Source: Ananas comosus (lineage: Eukaryota; Streptophyta; Magnoliopsida; Poales; Bromeliaceae). From it: 64,000 bases of DNA. The stretch covers positions 25,603-89,602 of the forward strand of contig NW_017893386.1 in assembly GCF_001540865.1 (NCBI RefSeq), given 5' to 3'. A model generated the notes under the pieces. The model did no database searches. It was not told the origin of the DNA and saw only the letters and a list, made by a program, of their open reading frames with translations. Position 1 is the stretch's first letter, and each line of letters opens with the position of its first letter. Of the stretch, positions 1-13,401 are shown in pieces. The position numbers and the translations under genes are program-made.

Positions 1-1318
1 AATAAGCCGACCTATAATGAGAACTGCGAGGTTAGGGGCATATCCAGTGATCAAGCCACCGGTAATGTATAGTGCAGAAGCTGCTATCAGCTCCATTCTT
101 CTTCCTACAGCAAGTCCAAGGAATTAAAGTTAAAACTCTGAGGCAGCAAATCTGCCACTTTAAACTTCAGAGGGATAAATTCAAAAATTAAAACTTTTGG
201 GGAAAAAACCGCCATTTTAAAACTTTCCAGGAGTTTTTATGAATTATCCCCCAACAAAAAACAAAAAAAAAAAGAAGCCCAAAAGGAATTTAGATATAGT
301 ACCTAGAAAATCAGCAATGGGATAAGCAATGATAGAGCCAGCAAGAGCTCCATACAGGGAACCGCTCACCTAAATTGAGCACAAATAGAACTGTAGCAGA
401 TCAACAATTGAGCTCATTTGAGATCGAACAAGGACTAATAATTCAGGGGGAAAAAATACAATGAATCCGAAGAATTACCACAAGACCAAGCTGTACGGCC
501 GAGAGATTGAACCAATTGGTACCACTCAGATCAGCAGACTGAAAAGCAAAATTGGACATCGCAATGAGTAGAAGCTCCTCCATGAAGGCGATCGACGACG
601 ACGATGATGAAGAGGACAAAGAAAATGGTGGTGCTGATGACGACGACGACGATGATGAATAAACTCACCTGCAAAGAGATGGAAGCACCGGATGTGGCCC
701 CAATATCGTACCCAAAAAGGAGTCCCCCCAACGCCGGGAACAAAAACCTGAACAAAATTAGCCATCCAAAAGAAACTTTACAAAATCGTTCCGATGATCA
801 TAATCCGACACTCAATACCACATCCACACACACACAAATCTTACGGGAGAAGCACGGAGGGCCAATTGAAGCTCTCCTGCCGATCCGCGGCATCTCCAGC
901 GGTATCAGGAGGAGGAGAATGCGACGAGTATTCGCCTTGCGCTTGAGATCGAACCTAAGCTTCAGGAATCAAAAAGAGATGAGCGCGCGCGCGCGCGCGA
1001 GAAAGAGAGTCTCGGAGAATCGAGTAATGGAACTGGAGATTAGAGATTAGGGTACCCGGAGGCGAGGAGCGGAGGAGGAGGAGGAGGAGGAGGGGAGGAG
1101 AGGGGCAGCTTGGGAAATTTGGAAAGAGGAGGACTCCATTTTCGCCGTCTTCGTCGTCGTCGTCGTCGGCGGCGGCGGCGGAGGGAGGTGGCGGAAATGG
1201 CGGCGGCGAGCGGTAGGAAGGAAAAGGTTGGGAGAGGGAAGAGAGAGACGGAGGGTCGGTGGCGTTTTGAGGGAGAGGGAGAGGGCGAGGAGGGGAGGAG
1301 GAGACGAAGGCTCGCCAT
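1..1318 (-). CDS. Plastidic D-xylose/sugar-proton symporter-like MFS transporter, 5' part
   Basis: Five exons of a major-facilitator sugar transporter read on the minus strand: 845-954, 669-747, 479-538, 303-369 and 1-104, all with GT-AG borders and matching phases. They encode in order an SFNWPSVLLP linker, the FLFPALGGLLFGYD first membrane helix, GATSGASISLQ, the VSGSLYGALAGS helix, and an FLGRRMELI loop (the MFS D/G-R-R motif) followed by another helix. This order matches the chloroplast-type D-xylose-proton symporter-like family, which has about 12 membrane helices and moves sugar with protons, probably across the plastid envelope. The first exon is probably the Ser/Pro/Arg-rich ORF from the ATG at 1318, which looks like a transit peptide. 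However, the only good donor I see (near 1056) gives the wrong phase for the 954 acceptor, so exon 1 is unresolved. The remaining two thirds of the protein lie left of the window. Confidence 0.82.
593..657. repeat. ACG/ATG trinucleotide microsatellite in a transporter intron
   Basis: Runs of GACGACGAC and GATGATGAA units flank a short AT spacer. The stretch lies wholly inside the intron between transporter exons 479-538 and 669-747. Confidence 0.7.
1074..1182. repeat. GGA and GTC/GGC trinucleotide runs in transporter exon 1
   Basis: GGAGGAGGA repeats (about 1074-1098) and GTCGTCGTCGGCGGCGGC repeats (about 1150-1182) lie in the putative transit-peptide exon. In the proposed frame they encode poly-Pro/Leu and poly-Arg. 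Length changes or sequencing slips here could explain why the exon 1 phase does not join cleanly. A (GC)n run also sits at 982-1001 in intron 1. Confidence 0.6.
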
Positions 1319-1380
1319 TGGTTTAAGCTTTTTTGTTTTGTTTTTTTGTTCACTCTCTCTCTCTTCCTCTTTTTTATATT

Positions 1381-1388
1381 TATTTATA
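1381..1388 (-). promoter_or_regulatory. Putative TATA box of the sugar transporter gene
   Basis: TATAAATA on the minus strand, about 63 bp upstream of the proposed ATG at 1318. Position and sequence fit a plant core promoter, but the region is AT-rich, so chance occurrence is possible. Confidence 0.4.
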
Positions 1389-1914
1389 AAATTGTATTAA
1401 AATAAAAAAAAAGTCACGTTTGTTGACTCCAGTGCACGGAGAGAAATTTGTGCGGACGAGCTCCATACACCAGGGCACGGATATTGTAGCCTGCGCTGAA
1501 CCGGTTGCGCCACGTCATTCCGTGAACCGCACTGTCCTCGTGAATTAGTAGATTTGAGGCCTCGGCCTTTTAAAATTCAAAATATAAAAAATTATTACAA
1601 TTTACAAAATATTATTTACTCGATAATTTATACATGGTAAGAATGACATATATGCAACGATATTTTCATCAGAATTATTCTTTCATATTTCAGTATTTAT
1701 CATCAATTTATTTTAACTTTTAAATTAGTATAAAAAAATTTAAATTTTTTAAAACTCTAACAATAATGAAAAACTATCTGAATAATATATATTTCCATTA
1801 AGCATGATTTTCTCTAGAAATGTCTTTTATCATGAAATTTACTGTTCATATAATTTTATATCAATTTAAAAATTTCGACAGTTATCTTATTTTATATAAA
1901 AAATTTTACATAAT

Positions 1915-2092
1915 TTTTTTTTTTTTTCAAGGGAAACCTCCTACTAGTTGCACGCTACCCGCTTCGTTTATTTCATTTAGAAATAAACTTAGCTAGAAAT
2001 GTGAATCAACTAAAATTCGAACTTGGGACCTCGGGTATCAATCACCAAGCCGTTTACCACATGCTCTAGGACGGTCGGTAAGACAATGCCAC
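1915..2092 (-). mobile_element. tRNA-derived SINE, copy 1
   Basis: Minus orientation: poly-T head, then the reverse of the family tail (GCTACCCGCTTCGTTTATTT, AATAAACTTAGCT), then a B-box-like AAATTCGAAC-TTGG core, GGTATCAATCACCAAG, and CTAGGACGGTCGG at the 5' end. It is close to full length (about 175 bp). Family membership rests on alignment by eye with copies at 8.7, 9.6, 30.5 and 31.5 kb. Confidence 0.75.
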
Positions 2093-3200
2093 AGTTAGTA
2101 GGCAATTCTTCTCCTGTGTGCACTTTAAAGGATCGGTCCAAAGATGACGTGGTAGACTAAGTCCAAGGAATAGTAAGAGCATAATTGTTACTGTGGCAAA
2201 CTACCTAATTTTTGGCAGGTTTTAATTGATTTTTGCATAAAAAGCCAAAAATTTCTGAAAAAAGACACATGGTTTATTAGTAAAATTAATATTTATAATA
2301 TACAGCGAATTTTGTAATCTTTGTCCAGTGAGTAATGAAAATAACTTTTTAAATCTTAATTAATTCTCTTAATTGTAGTTTACTTGGTGTTCTCTGTTTC
2401 TACACTTTTTTTTTTTTTACTTTGTTAAACATTTAATTAAATTTTAAATTTTATAGTGATTCATAAATTGTTAATAAATGATAGAACGCCATGAATATTA
2501 AGTTTCTTGCTAATTATATTATGGAGTACCAATAAAGTGATACCATTTCTGTGACTACTGATCAGATTCAGTGAATCTCGTTAACTTAAGTCAGTAAATA
2601 ATTATCAGATTTAATAAAATATTTATTAATATTAAAATCAACTATGTGAATGCTACTATTATAATTATTATTCAACGGCCTATAAAGCCCATGGGCCTTG
2701 ACATTTTGAGGAGCTTCAAATTTAAATTGTAATATGAATTTACGCCACGGAATTTGGGTTTCCTCGGCCCATAAGTAATACCAATTTGGGCCTGAATTTT
2801 TTTTTTTTTTGGCTTGAGTATATTCAAAAACCTAAATTTTAAAACGTAAAAAATAACTATTTAAACACTGCACACAAAATTTAAATAAAATGAGAAGCTC
2901 TCCACTGAATATCACTTTATAATTTTTACATATTTCTTCTTCCTGATTTATTCAAAATTTGTTAACAATCACTTCGAAGTTTATTTCTCGTCATAGAAAC
3001 CATAAACTCCGGGAAATCACAAGCTTTCCATTTAAATATAAATCACTCTAATTACAGTTCTACACATCAACTAATTTTTTAGGACTCTTTTAATATGAAT
3101 TAATGATAGATAAAAATGATAATTTCGAATCCGTTTGGATATTGTATAAAATATACTAATATTATTCGATATAAATATTATTTGAAAAGTGCTTTTAGAG

Positions 3201-3680
3201 CAGGGTTGCTGTGTGCTCAGGAGCAGGAAGGCCTCCGTGCTCCTGAGCCGTTTTCGATGATGGAGTTTTCAAATCGACGATCGGTTCCGTTAAACTTGAT
3301 CTAGCGTATTTGAAATTTCTAGAAAATAATTTTTGCGATTTTTCGATATCATTTACTTAGCAATCGAATGGATTCAAAATCAATAATTTTTAACGGCTGA
3401 AAATAAAAATTCTAAAAAGTGATGATATAGCACTAAAATTTTTTATCAGAAATATTGATCTTGTTGTAGATAGTATAAAAAATTTTGTATCAAAATTTCA
3501 TCTGATTTGAATACTTCTACACCGTTAAACTTGAAAACGGCAGATATCAATCATTAAAAATTATGGATTTTGAATTCTTTCGATCACTAGGTAAATGATA
3601 TCAAAAAATTATAAAAATTATTTTTTAGAAACTTCAAATGCGCTAGATTAAGTCTAACGGAGCCGATCGTCGATTCGAAA
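3201..3680. mobile_element. Fold-back MITE, right hairpin missing
   Basis: The left end carries its own hairpin (CTCAGGAGCA paired with TGCTCCTGAG, around 3216-3246) followed by CGTTTTCGATGATGGAG and the family block ATCGACGATCGG-TTCCGTTAAACTTGATCTA. The inverted counterpart (AAGTCTAACGGAGCCGATCGTCGATT) is present near 3648-3674. The expected right terminal hairpin is replaced by unrelated AT-rich DNA, so the element is truncated. Internal halves are imperfect inverted repeats of each other. Confidence 0.75.
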
Positions 3681-4465
3681 ATTTGATTTATTTTTATTTA
3701 TTATCAAGTGATCAATAGGTACGGCCATGTAGGCCATATATGGAGATGATAAAGCCAAACGTTGCATTGGAACAACCGCAAAGTATTTAGATGGAAACAA
3801 ATAAAATTATTATTATTTTTTCTTTAAAATAATTTTATTATTTTTGGAAGGTTATTAAAATCCAAATTATATATAATACAAACAAAACAATCATTCAAAG
3901 GTAAAATTGCTTGAAGTCCCTCTCAACCGTGGTCCTTTTTGAAATGACCTCTCAACTACATTCTTTTTGTTTGACATAATTTTTTTCAATTCTTTTTTTG
4001 AACTTCATTATTTTTAGCCGATCATAATAAAGATTATGTTATATTTAATGTAAAACATAATTAACAACATTTTTTTACATTAAACAGGACACTACAATTT
4101 AAATTTAAAAAAAAATACAAAAAAAAATTATTATAGTGAAAGAACCAATGGGGGTTCTCAATAAATATGAAGTTTTTTTAGAACGCAGCTCATGCATGCA
4201 TGTATGTACGTGTTTAGCAGAGAGTGGGTAGGGAATAAACGGCCGTAGCTGTTGCTTAGAGTGGTGCGTTTTGAAGAAGCCCCACTAATTCAAGCGTGGT
4301 TGTAATACAAAACTGCATGTGAACTTCTACTTATAAAAGCTAGCACAGGAGAGAAAGAAAGAAAGGAAAAAAAGGAAAAAGAAAAAGAAAAGGAGTTTGT
4401 AGGTAAAAGTGCATGCTTCTGAGAAAAGCAAGTGTTGGCTTAAATGGGCCAGTATCCTGCCATGT

Positions 4466-4575
4466 GGCGGGAGGCCATGTGAGCCGAGTCATGTTCGAAA
4501 TGGCGTAAGGCTGGGTTGGGCCGAGTCATGTTCGAAATGGCATGAGGCCAGGTGGGCTGAGTCACAATCGAAACC
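4466..4575. repeat. Three tandem ~37-bp repeats with GAGTCA cores
   Basis: Three consecutive units begin AGGCC/AGGCT and contain GCCGAGTCATGTTCGAAATGG (third unit: GCTGAGTCACAATCGAAA). They lie 120-230 bp upstream of the ATG of reductase copy 1, between a TATA-like box at 4331 and the start codon. Copy 2 lacks an obvious equivalent. A promoter or leader role is inference only. Confidence 0.6.
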
Positions 4576-4694
4576 CGTGGGTGCTGTTTCTGTACGCTTT
4601 AAGTGAATTGGTTGCGTATTTCTAACAGCTCGAGCTTTTGGGATTAATGATTAGCGTCAACGATCCGACAGCAAGATCTAGAGAGAGAGAGGGG

Positions 4695-7441
<2,747 letters not shown>

Positions 7442-8200
7442 TGTCCTCCCTAGCAGGTTTATGAAGCTGCAGAAACTTTTATTTAGGTGTTGAAACTTGG
7501 AACTAAGCTTCAGATATGTAGAAGCTCTAAGCATAGTTATGGAATTGGATGTGTTGCGTTTAGGTTCATTTCAAATGTGTGGTGTGCGTGTATTTTACAA
7601 AGTGTTGTTACACATATTGTTTGGTGCTTGGTTACATTCTCGAATAAATTGCTATTTGTGATATGATGATCCACTTAAACTTTCATAGTGCGTTTTGATT
7701 GAATTTATAATAGTAAGTTCGCACAAGATTTAACTATTGACAAATAAATATTGAAATAATTAATTATATACTTTTCAAAAATTTTGAAATATTTTATATA
7801 TTTTATTTTTTAATTTAAAACATATCGCTCGAATATTTTTTTGTTATTTAAAAATAATTCTGCTGTTAATACTCGTTAAGTCTTTTCGAATTAAATTAGG
7901 ATTAAATTTCTACCAAAAATTAAAAAAAAATCAAAATACCTTTTTTGTTCCTAACTCAAAAACAAATACGAAATATTAGTGACATTAGAAGAATATATTT
8001 ATAAGAACAAAAGGTCAAAATACCTTTTTTTTGTCCCTAACTTAAAAACAAATAAAAAAAATTAATAATGACAAAAAAAATATATATTTGAAAGACCAAA
8101 ATAGTAATTTTATAAAAATAACGGCTGTTCTTAATCGTTTACTAACATAATCTAATTTTACAGATATATTTGAAAGAACTTAAAAAGATTAAAAAAAAAA
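7442..8200 (+). repeat. Duplicated 3' flank, unit 1 (pairs with 11884-12630)
   Basis: The sequence downstream of copy 1 matches that downstream of copy 2 nearly base for base at first (GCAGAAACTTTTATTTAGGT, GAACTAAGCTTCAGATATG) and then with small indels to about 8200. It holds the AATAAA poly(A) signal at 7643-7648. This fixes the right edge of the tandem duplication about 750 bp past the stop codon. Confidence 0.8.
7643..7648 (+). terminator. AATAAA polyadenylation signal, reductase copy 1
   Basis: AATAAA 202 bp after the stop codon, conserved at the equivalent position in copy 2 (12087). Confidence 0.5.
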
Positions 8201-8577
8201 AAAATTGGCGAAATAGTTAACACACGAGCCGCTTCATTTATTAAAAAAATAAACTAAGCTATAGGGGTGAGTCAACACAGATCCCTATGGGATAAAAAAG
8301 TATATATATATATATTTTATATTAACTTTTTATATGTGATAAATAAAAAATTTTGAAAATTTTAAAAGATACGTAAGCAATTGCCTCATAATCACATAAA
8401 TAATAATAAAATATATAACATGGGATCGATGTGACTACGTATTGTTGTGTGAAAAAGTCATAAATAAAGTGATTGTTGTGATCAAATCAGTCACTCAAAA
8501 ACTGTCAAAGTACATTTTTCTCTTGCTGCCCTAGCATATACTATGTAGAAGTTCAGCATAACATTTGACCATCATTG

Positions 8578-8740
8578 CCGACCGTTTCTAAAACAAATGA
8601 CAAAAAATGAGGTATGTAGTTCGTATCTGAGATCCAAATTTGAATACTAGTTGATTCATATTTCCAGCTAAGTTTATTTCTAAATAAAATAAACGAAGCG
8701 GGTAGCATGTTATTTATCTCTCTCAAAAAAAAAAAAACAG
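8578..8740 (+). mobile_element. SINE copy 4
   Basis: GACCGTTTCTAAAACAAATGACAAA, AATTTGAATACTAGTTGATT, CCAGCTAAGTTTATTTCTAA, ATAAACGAAGCGGGTAGCAT, then a poly-A tail. Full-length arrangement with an intact 3' tail. Confidence 0.75.
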
Positions 8741-8754
8741 TTAACCATCATTAC

Positions 8755-8912
8755 GGACCGTCTCTATTGCAAGTGGTAAAAGATTTGATAGTTGATACCC
8801 GAGATTTCGAGTACGAATCCCAATTAATTCACATTTTAAACTAAGTTTATTTCTAAATAAAATAAACGAAACAAGTAGCATACAAACTATCTCTCTCTAA
8901 AAAAAAAAAAAA
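8755..8912 (+). mobile_element. SINE copy 5, full length
   Basis: Starts GACCGTCTCTATTGCAAGTGG (A-box-like), continues TTGATACCCGAGATTTCGAG, has a B-box-like GTACGAATCCC, then AAACTAAGTTTATTTCTAA, AATAAACGAAACAAGTAGCA and a 15-base poly-A tail. It lies immediately after copy 4 in the same orientation. Confidence 0.8.
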
Positions 8913-9569
8913 ACATTTGACCATCGTTATTGCATCATCTATGGAGAAGCAGGATCGATCTCCACCGTTGGATCCAATTAATTTATTTTTTCGCATGACA
9001 TTCTTTCATATTTTAATTTTTTTAATAAAAAATAGTATATTATCTATTAATTTCATTTATTAAATAAATAAATTTAACCTACAAAATATAGAGATAGCTG
9101 AGGCCTCAAGAAGACTTCGTGCATTCCACACGTAAGTGCCCATGAAAAATAAATATTAAATTACTATTAACTTTGTTAAATTTAATAATTTTAATTACTT
9201 TAATTGAATAAAAATAAAATAACTAGAACCAGTAGTTAATAGTAGTGTTAAATTTAATTATATTTCTAATTTATAAAGTATAACAATTTAAATAGAAGAA
9301 AAGTTGTTCGTGTGCCGGCTGAAAAATTATATAGTCAAGAGCCTATTTTGAAACGGCACATAGTTTAAGGGTGTTCGCAGTGAATTTGAATTTGTTAATC
9401 TTAATTAAATAGAAATTAAATTTTGGAAAAAAAAAAACAAAAAAAAAATTTGATATTGCTGGTAGAGTTTTAACACCTTTCTTGTTGGATTTGAACTTGA
9501 AATGTCAAGTATCAACCATCAAATTCTTTATCACTTGCGCTAAGGATAGTCGCTTACGTCTCTCTTGTT

Positions 9570-9735
9570 CTTTTTTTTTTTTTTTGAGAGAGAGATAGGT
9601 AGCATGCTATCTGCTTTGTTTATTTTATTTAGAAATAAACTTAGCTGAAAATATGAATCAATTAGGATTCGAACTTGAAACCTCATATACTAACTATCAA
9701 ATCTTTTGCCACTTGTTTTAGTGAGTTTTAGTGAC
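9570..9735 (-). mobile_element. SINE copy 6
   Basis: Minus orientation: 16-base poly-T, GAGAGATAGGTAGCATGCTATCTGCTTTG, AGAAATAAACTTAGCTG, AATTAGGATTCGAACTTG, and TTTTGCCACTTG at the tRNA-like end. Confidence 0.75.
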
Positions 9736-9875
9736 GGTGAGTTACGTCTCTCTTGTTCGTATGTGTTTATAAGAGAGCAGCGAGAGGATATGTGGCCGTC
9801 CATTAATTCGTGCTTTTCTAAGAAGCCCTGCTTTATTGTGAGAAAAAGCGCTTTTCAAAAGAGATAGAGCTACCT

Positions 9876-9881
<6 letters not shown>

Positions 9882-9925
<44 letters not shown>
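9882..9925. repeat. (AG)n microsatellite abutting the ATG of reductase copy 2
   Basis: About 22 uninterrupted AG units run straight into the start codons at 9925/9928, so it is in the 5' leader. It is absent from copy 1, which has only a short GAGAGAGAG run. Confidence 0.85.
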
Positions 9926-9927
<2 letters not shown>

Positions 9928-9929
<2 letters not shown>

Positions 9930-11883
9930 GGATTGTAGTAAGAGAGGAGAGAGATGGTCTCTTGCTGGAGCAACGGCTCTGGTCACGGGAGGCACCAAAG
10001 GGATTGGGTATAATACTACAATTCACATCAATTCTCACTGTTCATATCTTTTCTTTTTTTCGAAGTTCTAAACCAGCACTTAATTAGATCACATAAGTAA
10101 CTTTATTTGTATGCTATAGGTTAATTTACATTTTGTTTATTTGTTCTGAATTGAAAATTTTATTCAGGCATGCCGTTGTTGAAGAGTTAGCAGGATTTGG
10201 TGCGACAGTACATGTATGTGGTAGAAACGAAGTAGATCTCCAAAATTGCTTGAAGAGATGGGATGAGATGAAACTGAAAGTCACTGGATCAGTGTGTGAT
10301 GTCTCTTCAAGAAGCGAAAGAGAGAAGCTGATGGAGAGGGTTCAATCCATTTTCCATGGAAAGCTCAACATCCTTGTAAGCGATATAAAACTATCTCATG
10401 TGTATATTTTACGTAATACTGAAAGACTATAGATTGATTTATGAAGAAGTTAATTAATGATATGTAGTTTCTAATCATTTCACCAATTGCATCTACTAAT
10501 AGACGTATAAATTTTACAGAACACTGAAAACAGATAACAATAATAATATTGGTGGAATTGGAAATAAAAAAAATTATAAATTAGAAGAAACTTAGATTTA
10601 TATTAGCCTTTTTCGCTTGCTTCTAAAACAACTTCTCTCGGTTTGAGAAGAAGAAGCATCAAATTTGATGCTTGGAGTTTTTAGCGACACTATTTGAGCC
10701 GTGCTAATCTAGCTTTTAGGCTTCTCTCAGCTTGATAGGTAAAAGCTAGCAAGTAGGTAGCTAGTCAAAAATAGCTTTTAGGCTTCAAAAGCAGAGTCTC
10801 CTATTTGAACTATTTGAGCCATGCTGATCTAGCTGTAAATATAAAACAACAAGATCTCGAACTTAGGATTTCGAATACCAGTCTTCATGTCTTCTCTGTA
10901 CTGGTTATTCTATACAAAAGTTATTACGAGAAAATTAATGAAAATGTTACTACGGGCGGAAAACATTAGGAAGCAAAGTGAAATCGAGCCATACACTAGG
11001 GACCTATACAAAGGTTTTCTTCCATCAAAAGTCCATGTTCAACTATATATATAAGGAGAAATATGATACATAAATCAAGACATTTTCAACAACTCAATAG
11101 CTGTTATTTGTCTTCAAATACCCTTCTAATTTTTAACAATTATAGGATCCCATTAATTCAAATTTGTTTTGGTTCTTTTTTTTAGGTTAACAACACAGGG
11201 ACAGCCCATACTAAGCCAACTACAGAGTACACAGCTGAGGACTACTCTTTTTTGATGGCCACAAACTTTGAATCTGCTTTCCATTTAAGCCAATTAGCCC
11301 ACCCCCTCCTTAAGGCATCAGGGAGGGGTAATATTGTCTTTGTATCCTCCATTGCAGGAGTTATAGGGTTCCCTGCTCTCACCATTTACGCCGCCACAAA
11401 AGGTACAAATTTTGAATTCAAATCATGTTTAAATAAATTTTGATAGTTTGATATTCGAAATGTTGTTATTGTCTCTGTGCTTTTCCTTCCCGATCAGGTG
11501 CCATGAATCAAGTCACGAAGAATCTGGCCTGCGAGTGGGCGGTCGACGACATACGCGTAAACTGCGTCGCTCCAGGGCCAATCAAAACTCCACTCATGAA
11601 ACCAGTTACGTTTTCGGACCTTGTTCTTTTATACAAATTAATAATAGTAATAACTTACATGTTATGTTACTCGCTAAGATGATTCTCCTTTTTGTTATGC
11701 TTACAGCTGCTTGACAATGAGGAGCTCACAGCAAAAGAAGCTGCTCGGGCTCCGCTCGCACGAATCGGCGAGCCGGAGGAGGTGGCTGCAATGGTGGCTT
11801 TTCTTTGCATGCCGGCCGCGTCGTACACCACCGGCCAAGTCATCTGCGTCGACGGCGGCCGCACAATCAACGGTGCTTCCTAG
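9928..11883 (+). CDS. Tropinone reductase-like short-chain dehydrogenase, tandem copy 2
   Basis: Five exons, 9928-10007, 10168-10375, 11186-11402, 11498-11604 and 11707-11883, give 262 residues with consistent phases; an ATG three bases earlier (9925) is in frame. Motifs: TGGTKGIG (20-27), catalytic Ser151, Tyr164 and Lys168, KTPLMKPLLDNEEL, and the C-terminal [12 protein letters not shown]. The family NNAG motif reads NNTG (Thr100), an unusual change in a structural loop near the cofactor. Exon lengths equal those of copy 1 except exon 4, which is 9 bp longer and keeps the normal reading. This is the better candidate for a functional enzyme; the substrate is unknown. Compared with copy 1, introns 1 and 2 are shorter because copy 1 introns carry SINE and MITE insertions. 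Confidence 0.87.
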
Positions 11884-12630
11884 TGTCCTCCCTACAGGTT
11901 TGTAGAAGCTGCAGAAACTTTTATTTAGGTGTTGAAACTTGGAACTAAGCTTCAGATATGTAGAAGCTCTAAGCATAGTTATGGAATTGGATGTGTTGCG
12001 TTTAGGTTCATTTCAAATGTGTGGTGTGCTTGTATTTTACAGGTGTGTTGTATAACATGTATTGTTTGGTGCTGGTTACATTCTCGAATAAATTGCTATT
12101 TGTGATATGATGATCCACTTAAACTTTCATAGTGCGTTTTGATTGAGTTTATAATTGTAAGTTCTCACAAGATTTAACTGTCGATAAATAAATATTGAAA
12201 TAATTACTTATATATACTTTTCAAAAATTTCGAAATATCTTATATATATATTTTTTTTTAATTTAAAATATATTGCTCATATATTTTTCTGTTATTTAAA
12301 AATAACTCTGCTGACAGTTCTCGTTAAGTTTTTTTGGATTAAATTAAGATTAAATTTCTACCAAAATTAAAAAGAAGTCAAAATACTTTTTTTGTTCCTA
12401 ACTTAAGAACAAATACGAAATATTAATGGCGGTAGAAGGATATATTTGAAAGAATAAAAAGTCAAAATACTTCTTTTGCCCCTAACTTAAGGACTGCAAA
12501 TAAAAAAAGTTGATGACGGCAAAAAAATATATTTGAAAAGGCAAAATAATAATTTTACAGAAATAACAGCTGTTCCTAACAGTTTGCTAACATAATTTAA
12601 TTTTATAGATATATTTGAAAGAACTTGAAA
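11884..12630 (+). repeat. Duplicated 3' flank, unit 2 (pairs with 7442-8200)
   Basis: Homologous to 7442-8200, including the AATAAA at 12087-12092. Homology stops at TTTGAAAGAACTTGAAAATAT, where a MITE (12646) is inserted in this copy only. Confidence 0.8.
12087..12092 (+). terminator. AATAAA polyadenylation signal, reductase copy 2
   Basis: AATAAA 204 bp after the stop codon, at the same relative position as in copy 1. Confidence 0.5.
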
Positions 12631-12645
12631 ATATATATATACAGT

Positions 12646-13180
12646 GGGCTGGTATGCTTATGGAAGCACGGAGCCCTCCGTGCTTTCAAGTTGTTTTCGA
12701 TATTCGGACTTTCGAATCGACGATCGGCTCCGTTAGAGTTGATCTAGAGTATTTGAAATACCTAGAAAATAAATTTTGTGATTTTTCGATATCATTTGCC
12801 TAGTGATCGAAGGGCCTCAAAATCAATAATTTTAATGGCCGTGATGAGCCGGTTGCAAGTTTAACGGTGTAGAAATATCCAAATCACATGAAATTTTGAT
12901 AGAAAATTCTTTATACCATATAAAACAAGATCAATAAGTTTGATCTAAAATTTTAACGTCATATTATCATATTTTGTAAGATTTTTATTTTCAGTCGTTG
13001 ATTTTGAGCCACTTCGATCACTAGGCAAATGATATCGAAAAATCGCAAAATTTATTTTCTAAATACTTCAAATACCCTAGATCAAGTCTAATGGAGCCGA
13101 TCGTCGATTCGAAAGTCCGAACATCGAAAACAAAGTGGAAGCACGGAGCGCTCCGTACTTCCATAAGCATCGCTACCGCC
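12646..13180. mobile_element. Fold-back MITE, array element A
   Basis: Left end GGCTGGTATGCTTATGG, with a hairpin GAAGCACGGAG / CTCCGTGCTTTC. Then comes the shared block TCGAATCGACGATCGGCTCC and its inverted copy GGAGCCGATCGTCGATTCGA near 13095. Right end GGAAGCACGGAG / CTCCGTACTTCC, then CCATAAGCAT-CGCTACCGCC. Nearly the whole element folds back on itself. Confidence 0.8.
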
Positions 13181-13401
13181 ACTTCTCTCTCTCTCTCTCT
13201 CTCTATACTATATTATTTAGGAGAGAGAGATGAGACTGGGCCTGGGACCGCTTCGAGCTTGAGAGAGCTATATTATATACTACTACTATATTATATATAT
13301 AATAATATAGCCTCTTCTCTCTCTCTCTCCTCTCTCCTATATATATATATAGTTAGGAGAGAGAGGACTCAGCGTCTTAGAGAGAGAGAGAGAGAGAGCT
13401 A
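13181..13401. repeat. CT/GA and TA microsatellite cluster between MITEs
   Basis: (CT)n at about 13184-13203, (TA)n-rich 13268-13307, CT runs 13312-13337, (TA)n 13338-13351 and (AG)n 13378-13398. No coding potential. CT and GA tracts alternate and could form hairpins. Confidence 0.7.

Larger units (their letters stand above)
1400..4640. other. Intergenic, AT-rich, no gene recognised
   Basis: Long A/T runs with no credible coding exon. It contains one SINE (1915-2092), one truncated MITE (3201-3680), a cluster of GGCCCA/TGGGCC motifs at about 2680-2790 (resembling site II promoter elements, with no gene start beside them), and a CATGCATGCATG run near 4193. A TTATAAAA box at about 4331 could be the promoter of the downstream reductase. 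Confidence 0.6.
8200..9880. other. Spacer between the reductase copies, filled with retroposon remnants
   Basis: No gene is seen. It holds SINE copies at about 8578-8740 and 8755-8912 (plus) and 9570-9735 (minus), and partial ones at about 8204-8290 and 9470-9560 (both minus). A LINE-tail-like piece at about 9034-9115 has CATTTATTAAATAAA followed by a decayed GGCCTC. The 9757-9880 part resembles the upstream region of copy 1 and contains TTTATAAGA near 9765. Confidence 0.6.

Noticed and set aside
604..1050. Plus-strand 148-codon frame opposite the sugar transporter
   Set aside because: It is antisense to well-supported transporter exons and made of trinucleotide repeats and basic low-complexity residues.
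2680..2790. Promoter suggested by clustered GGCCCA/TGGGCC motifs
   Set aside because: No gene start lies within a plausible distance on either strand, so it was left as a note in the spacer entry.
4409..4606. 65-codon frame upstream of reductase copy 1
   Set aside because: It runs through the three tandem repeats, resembles no family, and lies in the probable leader.
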